Shown: in pieces, positions 1-5,616 of the stretch
How the letters are laid out: each line of letters starts with the position of its first letter
Position numbering within the stretch: position 1 is the first letter of the stretch
From: an uncultured Bacteroidales bacterium
GTDB lineage: Bacteria > Bacteroidota > Bacteroidia > Bacteroidales > UBA932
Reading direction: 5' to 3'
Assembly: GCA_946405485.1 (NCBI GenBank)
Contig: CAMJHJ010000121.1
Span: forward strand, 1 to 7,391
Length of the DNA: 7,391 nt
The notes under the pieces: model-generated
Database searches by the model: none
The model's input: only the letters and a program-made list of their open reading frames with translations
Told to the model about the DNA's origin: nothing
Translations under genes and position numbers: made by a program

Positions 1-141
1 TGCACGATCGGCGGAGGCGTCGGCCAGTCGCGCCTGTGCATGTATCTGCTGCGGAAGGCGCACATCGGTGAGATCCAGAGCAGCATCTGGCCCGATGACA
101 TGCGCGCAGCATGCGCCGCCGCCGGCATCGAACTGGTATAA
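1..141 (+). CDS. asnA: Aspartate-ammonia ligase (asparagine synthetase A), C-terminal end, partial
   Basis: The first reading frame is open from base 1 to a TAA at 139-141 and encodes the last 46 residues of a protein whose start lies outside the window. It begins with [16 protein letters not shown] and continues with [15 protein letters not shown]. This matches the C-terminus of AsnA as I know it, where a GGGIGQSR segment is followed by an HIG-Q-WP motif. AsnA makes asparagine from aspartate, ammonia and ATP in the cytoplasm. It is related to class II aminoacyl-tRNA synthetases, and the GGGxGQSR arginine corresponds to their motif 3 ATP-binding arginine. The gene looks intact at this end and finishes at a normal position. 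It is a housekeeping gene, so it probably marks the left border of the accessory glycan locus and need not share its function. Identification rests on recalled motifs over a short fragment, but the match is strong. Confidence 0.9.
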   Translation, partial: CTIGGGVGQSRLCMYLLRKAHIGEIQSSIWPDDMRAACAAAGIELV

Positions 142-150
142 CGCTCATTC

Positions 151-235
151 CGGAGCCGGGGCGCCCTGGACTTCAAAGAGCAGAAAAGAACCCTGTCGGG
201 GAATGCTCTTTGAAGTCCAGGGCGCCCCGGCTTCG
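151..235. repeat. Long inverted repeat (32-bp arms, 21-nt loop) just after asnA
   Basis: The arms 151-182 and 204-235 are reverse complements over 32 bp, with a single G-T pair (153/233). The inner 27 bp (156-182 with 204-230) match perfectly. The loop 183-203 contains a small CCC-TGTC-GGG hairpin (191-200). The element starts 9 nt after the asnA stop, so as RNA it would form a very stable hairpin at the 3' end of the asnA message. It may act as a terminator or as 3'-end protection. However, no T-tract follows the right arm (the next bases are CGACTGCCCA), so it is not a canonical intrinsic terminator. The other possibility is a dispersed palindromic repeat or a miniature mobile element. I see no obvious flanking target duplication and no second copy in the window. 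Confidence 0.85.
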
Positions 236-265
236 CGACTGCCCATACCGGGCCTGAGCAGCCGC

Positions 266-279
266 CGGCGATGACGCCG
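266..279. repeat. Small GC hairpin
   Basis: CGGCG (266-270) pairs with CGCCG (275-279) around an ATGA loop. There is no T-run on either side. It is short enough to be chance in GC-rich DNA, and is listed because it is one of several palindromes packed into the 142-469 gap. Confidence 0.35.
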
Positions 280-301
280 ACGGGTGTCTTGCGTTAAGAT
301 T

Positions 302-324
302 CCGGCACGCATATGCAATGCCGG
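302..324. repeat. Hairpin with palindromic loop in the asnA-GH2 gap
   Basis: CCGGCA (302-307) pairs with TGCCGG (319-324). The loop itself contains the perfect 8-bp palindrome GCATATGC (309-316). No T-tract follows. It could be a protein-binding site or part of an RNA structure, but nothing in the sequence decides this. Confidence 0.4.
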
Positions 325-355
325 GAGCGGTCAAGGAAAAAACGAAAGCATAATA

Positions 356-385
356 CCCGATGAAACAATAATACAAGTTTTCGGG
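356..385. repeat. Imperfect inverted repeat upstream of the promoter
   Basis: CCCGA (356-360) pairs with TCGGG (381-385). After a 2-nt bulge, AAAC (363-366) pairs with GTTT (377-380), leaving an A/T-rich loop (367-376). It lies about 34 bp upstream of the -7 element at 419-426. That is a plausible position for an activator or repressor site of the locus, but this is inference from position and symmetry only. Confidence 0.35.
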
Positions 386-418
386 ACGATTGTGCACAGT
401 TCCTTGTCTTGCTTCCGG

Positions 419-426
419 TACTTTTG
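419..426 (+). promoter_or_regulatory. Bacteroidetes-type -7 promoter element for the GH2-susC-susD operon
   Basis: TACTTTTG at 419-426 fits the Bacteroidetes sigma-ABfr -7 consensus TAnnTTTG exactly. Transcription would start a few bases downstream, near 431-436, giving a leader of about 35-40 nt before the GH2 start at 470. I do not see a good -33 TTTG at the expected spacing; the nearest TTG triplets (390-392 and 404-406) are too far or too close. A weak -33 would fit a promoter that needs an activator. No comparable element is visible in the 35-nt or 18-nt spacers downstream, so this is the best candidate promoter for all three genes. Confidence 0.6.
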
Positions 427-469
427 TATCGTAAAAAACTGATAACCTCAATCCATTATATCAACAACC

Positions 470-2311
470 ATGAAAATGAGAAAAGCGTTGTCGTTCGGAC
501 TTCTCCTTGCAGCACTTTCCGGCTGTACGCCAAAGCCCGCGGCCTGGGTGCCCGTCGGAGAAAACATCCGCACATCCTGGGCCGAGACCCTCGATCCCAC
601 CTCTGTCCACCCGGAGTATCCGAGACCACAGATGATCCGTCAGGAGTGGCAGTCCTTGAACGGACTATGGGACTATGCCGTCACCCCTGCCGGCGCAGAC
701 CATTTTGCTGCTGCCGATGGACAGATCCTGGTCCCCTTCTGTCTGGAATCTTCCCTCTCCGGAGTAGGGGGGAAACTCGGGCCAGACGAGGCACTCTGGT
801 ACAGAAAGAGCATCTCGATCCCCCGTACATGGAAAAAGAAGAACGTCATCCTGCACTTTGACGCCGTAGATTGGTCAGCTGAAGTATTTGTCAATGGGCA
901 GCGGGTCGGAAGCCACACAGGCGGCTACACGGCTTTCGCCTTCGACATTACTCCGTATTTGAAAAATGGAAAACAAGATGTTACCGTCAAAGTGCTGGAT
1001 GCTACGGACAATGATTTCCAGCCCCGCGGAAAACAAGTTTCTCATCCGGAAGGCATCTGGTACACGGCCGTCAGCGGCATCTGGCAGAGCGTCTGGATGG
1101 AGCCTGTCCAATCCGGACACATCGAAAGCTACGACTGTCTGTCGGATATCGACAACGGGACGCTGACCTTGACGGTCGGCACGCAGGGCACGGCCGACGG
1201 CGATTGCATTGAAGCCACCCTCGTCGGCGACGGGAAAGAGATGCGGGCCACGCTCCGTCCGGGAGAAGCTGCCGTCATACCCGTCGAGAATCCCAGGCTT
1301 TGGTCACCGGAGGATCCTTTCCTCTATGATATACGGATGATATTGACCCGCGAAGGAAAAGTCCTGGACGAAGTGAAAGGTTACACCGCCTTCCGTAAGA
1401 TTTCCGTCAAGGAAGATGCTGACGGACACAAGCGGATGGCGCTCAACAACCGTATCCTTTTCCAATACGGCCCCCTGGACCAGGGATGGTGGCCGGACGG
1501 CCTGTACACCGCCCCGTCCGACGCGGCGATGCGCTACGACCTCGAGATCACCAAGGAATTCGGATTCAACATGATACGCAAACATATCAAAGTCGAGCCG
1601 GCGACCTGGTACCGCGCCTGTGACGAAATGGGCATCCTGGTCTGGCAAGACATGCCTTGCTTTGCCGACAACCGAAAAAACCACTGGGCGAACGGTCCGG
1701 GCGAATTCGACAAAGGGAGCGACTGGCCTGCACCCGCCGAGACCAAAGCCAATTATTATAAAGAGTGGACGGAGATCATGGCCCAGCTCAAGAACTATCC
1801 ATGCATCGTCACCTGGGTTCCTTTTAATGAAGCCTGGGGTCAGTTTGAGACCAAGATCATGGCCGAGTTTACCAAACGTCAGGACCCCACCCGCCTGGTC
1901 AATTATGCTTCCGGCGGTAACTGGGAGCGTGACTGCCCGGGCGACATCCTGGACTGCCATCACTACCCGCACCCGAAACTGAACGTGACAGAAGAAAGCA
2001 AGGTCAACGTCCTCGGTGAATATGGCGGCATTGGAATGCCGGTGGAAGGCCACATTTGGGAAATCGACCGGAAATGGGGCTATATCAAGATGGAAGACAG
2101 CCAGGCCGTTACAGACAAGTACGTCGCCTATGCCGAAATGCTCGAGAAAATCGTCCGGGAAGAAGGCTGCGCCGCTGCCGTCTATACGCAGACGACCGAT
2201 GTGGAAGGCGAAATCAACGGATTGCTTACCTACGACCGCAAGGTGGTCAAACTGGATGCGGCCCGCGTGAGCGAGGCCAACCGGAAGGTAATCGACCTGA
2301 CCCGCGAATAA
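470..2311 (+). CDS. Glycoside hydrolase family 2 lipoprotein (exo-beta-glycosidase, specificity unknown)
   Basis: This 613-residue protein is predicted to cleave a terminal sugar from a glycan by the retaining GH2 mechanism. The N-terminus is a lipoprotein signal (KMRK, a hydrophobic stretch, then the lipobox LSGC with Cys19), so it is probably anchored to a membrane. Domains in order: a jelly-roll sugar-binding domain (about 55-211, with NGLWDY at 64-69, WYRK at 110-113 and GIWQSVWMEP at 203-212), an immunoglobulin-like sandwich (about 215-310), and a TIM barrel (about 312-613). The likely acid/base is Glu454 in WVPFNEAWGQ, and the likely nucleophile is Glu517 in LGEYGG. A YTQTTDVEGEING motif lies at 572-584. 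The length is similar to beta-glucuronidases (about 600 residues) and far shorter than LacZ. The glucuronate-binding NxK motif (N566/K568 in E. coli GUS) appears as E581/N583, so glucuronidase activity is unlikely. ATG 470 is chosen because it gives a complete signal peptide about 35-40 nt after the predicted transcription start; Met3 (476) is an alternative. The family is clear, the substrate is not. Confidence 0.93.
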   Translation: MKMRKALSFGLLLAALSGCTPKPAAWVPVGENIRTSWAETLDPTSVHPEYPRPQMIRQEWQSLNGLWDYAVTPAGADHFAAADGQILVPFCLESSLSGVGGKLGPDEALWYRKSISIPRTWKKKNVILHFDAVDWSAEVFVNGQRVGSHTGGYTAFAFDITPYLKNGKQDVTVKVLDATDNDFQPRGKQVSHPEGIWYTAVSGIWQSVWMEPVQSGHIESYDCLSDIDNGTLTLTVGTQGTADGDCIEATLVGDGKEMRATLRPGEAAVIPVENPRLWSPEDPFLYDIRMILTREGKVLDEVKGYTAFRKISVKEDADGHKRMALNNRILFQYGPLDQGWWPDGLYTAPSDAAMRYDLEITKEFGFNMIRKHIKVEPATWYRACDEMGILVWQDMPCFADNRKNHWANGPGEFDKGSDWPAPAETKANYYKEWTEIMAQLKNYPCIVTWVPFNEAWGQFETKIMAEFTKRQDPTRLVNYASGGNWERDCPGDILDCHHYPHPKLNVTEESKVNVLGEYGGIGMPVEGHIWEIDRKWGYIKMEDSQAVTDKYVAYAEMLEKIVREEGCAAAVYTQTTDVEGEINGLLTYDRKVVKLDAARVSEANRKVIDLTRE

Positions 2312-2346
2312 ACACAGAATCACATATAATCATAACCTTATTTCCC

Positions 2347-5300
2347 ATGGAAAAAACAAAACATTTCCTCATCCGGACCGGAATGACGGTCCTGTGCCTC
2401 CTGATGTTCGCCATCGGGCTGAAAGCGCAGAACCGGACGGTCACCGGAAAGGTCGTCGACCAGGTCGGTAATCCGCTGGTCGGCGTCAACGTCATTGAAA
2501 AAGGGACGATGAACGGCACCATGACCGATTTGGACGGACTGTTTACCATCACGGTCGCCCCGTCTTCCCTCCTTCAGTTCTCCTGTATCAGCTACATCAG
2601 CGAGGAATTGCTCCCCGGTGAGGGCCCCGTCAACGTGACCCTGCGGGACGACACCACCCAGCTGGACGATGTCGTCGTGATCGGTTATGGTACCGCACGA
2701 CGGAAAGACTTGACAGGATCCGTCATCCAGATCCGTCCGGACAACATGGTTGCCGACAATCCCAAGACCGTCCAGGACGTCCTGCGCAATGCTGCGGGCC
2801 TGAATGTCGGTTATGACGCATCCGCCAAGGGTGGCGGCTCTCTCAGTGTCCGCGGACAGCGTTCCGTCTATACGGATGGCGGGCACAACGATCCCCTGCT
2901 CATCCTGGACGGAATGATGTTCTACGGTGAACTCTCCGAGATCAATCCAGACGACATCGAACAGATCGACGTTTTGAAGGACGCCTCCTCGGCGGCCATC
3001 TTCGGTGCCAAGGCAGCTAACGGCGTCATCCTGATCACCACCAAGAAAGGTAAGGTCGGCAAGCCCGTCATCAACCTCAGCGCCACGGTCGGAGCCATGA
3101 CCCTGGCAGACTTCTGGCACCGCTGGGACACTCAAGACGAGTACCTCACCCACTACAAGGATTGGAAAGAAGTCTACACCAACGGATACAACGCTGAGAC
3201 AGGCCAGTGGGAAGCCTACCAGACCGGCCCCATCGCTTCCCAACCGGGTTATTATTCCAATCCCGAGCAGCTCCCTTCCGGCGTTTCGCTGGACCAGTGG
3301 AGAGGCTACACCACCAACGAATCCGGTGAGCCCGACCTGAGCATCTGGGCCCGCCGTCTGGGCTTCAATCCGGGCAGCAACACGCTGGCGAACCTCCTGG
3401 CCGGAAAGATCACGAACTGGGAGGACATCAGCCTGAGGACCGGTCTCACACAAGACTACAACGCCAGTGTGAGCGGAGCTTCCGAGAACATGAATTACTA
3501 CCTCTCCTTCGGTTACATGAATAACCACGGCGTCCGCAAGTTCGACGACTACCAGACCTACCGGGCCAACATGAAGCTGCACACGAACGTCACGAAATGG
3601 CTGGAGCTGGGCGCAAATGTCAATTTCCAGCAGCGCACGGACGGTGAGATCGGTTTTGACGACGACGACCAGATGCGCCAGAGCATCTTCGCGGACTATA
3701 AGGATGAGAACGGCAACTTCGTCCAGTATCCGCTCGACGGCAGCTACAGCCAGCGTGGATACAACTATGATTTTGAGCGTCAGTACCTGGATCTCGAGAA
3801 AGGCTATACTGTATTCAACACGATTTTCGACGCCAAGGTCAAGTTGCCTTTCAACATCACCTATACCTTCAACATCTCTCCCCGCTACCAGTTCTTCTAC
3901 GACCGCTATTTCATGTCGGCCGACCGTCCCGGATCGGTTGCGACGGACCGGGGTGTCAACCGTGAGCAGGCCAAGCGTTTTGACTGGTCGCTCAACAACA
4001 CGCTCGCCTGGGACTATTTCTTTGCCAGCAAGCATCATGTCACCCTCACCCTCGGACAGGAAGCAGAAGACCGTCGTTACTGGTCCGACCGGATCGAGGC
4101 CCGCAACATCCTGCCTTCGGACGCCCTCGGGTTCCATAACACCCAGAACGGTTCCAAGGATGCCAGTACATTTAAGACCAACGACACGCACCAGTCCGCC
4201 GATGCCCTGTTCGCCCGTGCATTCTATTCCTACGATGACCGGTACATGATCACGGGCACCATCCGCCGGGACGGTTACTCCGCCTTCGGTTATTCAAACC
4301 CTTATGCCATCTTCCCGTCCTTCGGTGTAGCTTGGACCTTTACCAACGAGTCTTTCTGGAACTGGGATGCCATGGATTACGGTAAGATCCGTTTCTCCTA
4401 TGGTAAAAACGGCAACCGCTCCCTTGCCAATCCGTATGTGGCCCTCGCCAACCTCTATCCGGGCGGCGGCAAGACCAATGGATACATCCAGAGCAACGGC
4501 AGCATGGAGGAGGTCAAATACCTGATGATCGAGCGCCTGGCCAACCCGGGCCTCCAGTGGGAAAAGACGACATCCATGAACCTGGGGCTCGACTTCAGTT
4601 TCTTCCAGGGACGCATCAATGGTTCCATTGAAGGCTACCTGATGCAGACCCATGACATGATCATGAACAAGAAAATCCCCTCCATCACCGGATTCGACTC
4701 TATCACGACCAACCTCGGACAGGTGGACAACAACGGTTTCGAGATCACGCTCAATACGGTAAATGTCCGCAATCCGAACTTCACCTGGGAAAGCTCCTTC
4801 TCGTTCTCTTACAATAAGAATATGATCAAGCATCTCTATTACGAGTATGAGGACATCCTGGACGAGAACGGAAATGTGACCGGACAGAAGGAAACGGACG
4901 ACACCACCAACGGTTGGTTCATCGGACAGCCGATCGGCGTTATCTGGAATTACGAGGTGACCGGCATCTGGCAAAAGGAAGAATGGGAAGAAGCCGCCAA
5001 GTTCGGCCAGGTTCCCGGCGATCCCAAGGTGGCCAACCATTACACGGCTGACGACGTAGTCAACGCCGACGGCACTGTCACCCCGCAGTTCAACAACAAC
5101 GATAAGGTGTTCCAGGGCACCGGGGCCGCTCCGGTCCGCTGGAGCCTGCGCAATGATTTCACCCTCTTCAAAGACCTGACTCTTACGGTGAATATGTACT
5201 CAAAAATGGGGCAGAAGAAGACCACGACCCGCTATCTCAACATCGATGATGATGGCGGACACATGGCTTACCAGCTCGCGACCCTGCGCAAGAAGACTTA

Positions 5301-5598
5301 CTGGACGGTGGATCATCCGACCGACTGGCAGGGCAGGATCGATGCCATGGGCCCGACCGGTGCCCAGCGTCCGGCAGCCCTCATCGACGGCAGCTTCATC
5401 CGCATCAGCAACATCTCGTTGGCATACACGCTTCCTTCCAAGTTCGTCAAGGCGCTGGACATGAGCAGGATCAAGGTCTTCGCTACCGTCGGCAATCCTT
5501 GCATGATCAAGTTCGACAAACATTGGCAGTATGGTGATATCGAGGCGGAAGGCCTCTCTGTCCGGACCTACCAGATGGGTGTCAACCTTACGTTCTAA
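2347..5598 (+). CDS. SusC-like TonB-dependent outer-membrane transporter (SusC/RagA family)
   Basis: This 1083-residue outer-membrane barrel imports oligosaccharides, or sometimes peptides, using TonB energy, and works with a SusD lipoprotein lid. It has a signal peptide (residues 1-27, likely cut after LKA, leaving Gln28) and then a carboxypeptidase-regulatory-like domain (about 30-100: TVTGKVVDQVGNPLVGVNV, a T-D-DG turn near 60-64). A TonB-box-like DDVVVIGYG follows at 107-115. The plug domain (about 120-235) has SVRGQRS (167-173), LILDG (185-189) and the family signature IDVLKDASSAAIFGAKAANG (207-226). The rest is a 22-strand-type barrel ending in VNLTF, with the terminal Phe expected for BAM-dependent insertion. 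The length is normal for SusC. The reading frame is open back to 2056 inside the GH2 gene, but ATG 2347 is chosen because it starts the signal peptide directly. It lies 35 nt after the GH2 stop, with no terminator or promoter seen between, so cotranscription is likely. The substrate cannot be predicted from the sequence. Confidence 0.96.
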   Translation: MEKTKHFLIRTGMTVLCLLMFAIGLKAQNRTVTGKVVDQVGNPLVGVNVIEKGTMNGTMTDLDGLFTITVAPSSLLQFSCISYISEELLPGEGPVNVTLRDDTTQLDDVVVIGYGTARRKDLTGSVIQIRPDNMVADNPKTVQDVLRNAAGLNVGYDASAKGGGSLSVRGQRSVYTDGGHNDPLLILDGMMFYGELSEINPDDIEQIDVLKDASSAAIFGAKAANGVILITTKKGKVGKPVINLSATVGAMTLADFWHRWDTQDEYLTHYKDWKEVYTNGYNAETGQWEAYQTGPIASQPGYYSNPEQLPSGVSLDQWRGYTTNESGEPDLSIWARRLGFNPGSNTLANLLAGKITNWEDISLRTGLTQDYNASVSGASENMNYYLSFGYMNNHGVRKFDDYQTYRANMKLHTNVTKWLELGANVNFQQRTDGEIGFDDDDQMRQSIFADYKDENGNFVQYPLDGSYSQRGYNYDFERQYLDLEKGYTVFNTIFDAKVKLPFNITYTFNISPRYQFFYDRYFMSADRPGSVATDRGVNREQAKRFDWSLNNTLAWDYFFASKHHVTLTLGQEAEDRRYWSDRIEARNILPSDALGFHNTQNGSKDASTFKTNDTHQSADALFARAFYSYDDRYMITGTIRRDGYSAFGYSNPYAIFPSFGVAWTFTNESFWNWDAMDYGKIRFSYGKNGNRSLANPYVALANLYPGGGKTNGYIQSNGSMEEVKYLMIERLANPGLQWEKTTSMNLGLDFSFFQGRINGSIEGYLMQTHDMIMNKKIPSITGFDSITTNLGQVDNNGFEITLNTVNVRNPNFTWESSFSFSYNKNMIKHLYYEYEDILDENGNVTGQKETDDTTNGWFIGQPIGVIWNYEVTGIWQKEEWEEAAKFGQVPGDPKVANHYTADDVVNADGTVTPQFNNNDKVFQGTGAAPVRWSLRNDFTLFKDLTLTVNMYSKMGQKKTTTRYLNIDDDGGHMAYQLATLRKKTYWTVDHPTDWQGRIDAMGPTGAQRPAALIDGSFIRISNISLAYTLPSKFVKALDMSRIKVFATVGNPCMIKFDKHWQYGDIEAEGLSVRTYQMGVNLTF

Positions 5599-5616
5599 CC
5601 CTAAAAATGCATCGAT

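Larger units (their letters stand above)
142..469. other. Intergenic region between asnA and the glycan locus, no gene seen
   Basis: This 328-nt gap carries the long inverted repeat near its left end, a GC-rich middle with small hairpins, and an A/T-rich right part (about 335-469) with the promoter element. Short open frames cross it on both strands, but none has a recognizable product and they overlap the inverted repeat or the GH2 start. I see no tRNA, known riboswitch or regulator gene. Confidence 0.7.

Noticed and set aside
151..235. Calling the inverted repeat a confirmed intrinsic terminator or a CRISPR repeat
   Set aside because: There is no T-tract after the stem, and there is only one copy with no spacer-repeat pattern, so it is reported only as an inverted repeat.
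68..451. Short open frames on both strands across the asnA end and the inverted repeat
   Set aside because: They run through the inverted repeat, overlap asnA or the promoter, have low-complexity compositions and no known motif or start context.
1304..2323. 339-codon open frame on the reverse strand opposite the GH2 gene
   Set aside because: It is codon-aligned with the GH2 catalytic domain, whose motifs and catalytic residues show that the + strand is the coding strand.
2056..2346. N-terminal extension of the susC-like frame back into the GH2 gene
   Set aside because: The extra 97 residues are arginine-rich shadow sequence of the GH2 gene. A start at 2347 gives a proper signal peptide right away.
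2312..2346. Separate promoter for the susC-like gene in the 35-nt spacer
   Set aside because: The spacer has A/T-rich sequence (TATAAT at about 2326) but no TAnnTTTG, and there is too little room for a promoter and leader, so operon transcription is the simpler view.
2338..4191. 617-codon open frame on the reverse strand opposite the susC-like gene
   Set aside because: It is aligned codon-for-codon with susC. The sense gene rarely uses TTA, CTA or TCA codons, which leaves the opposite frame free of stops. The translation has no recognizable domain, while the sense strand has a complete SusC.
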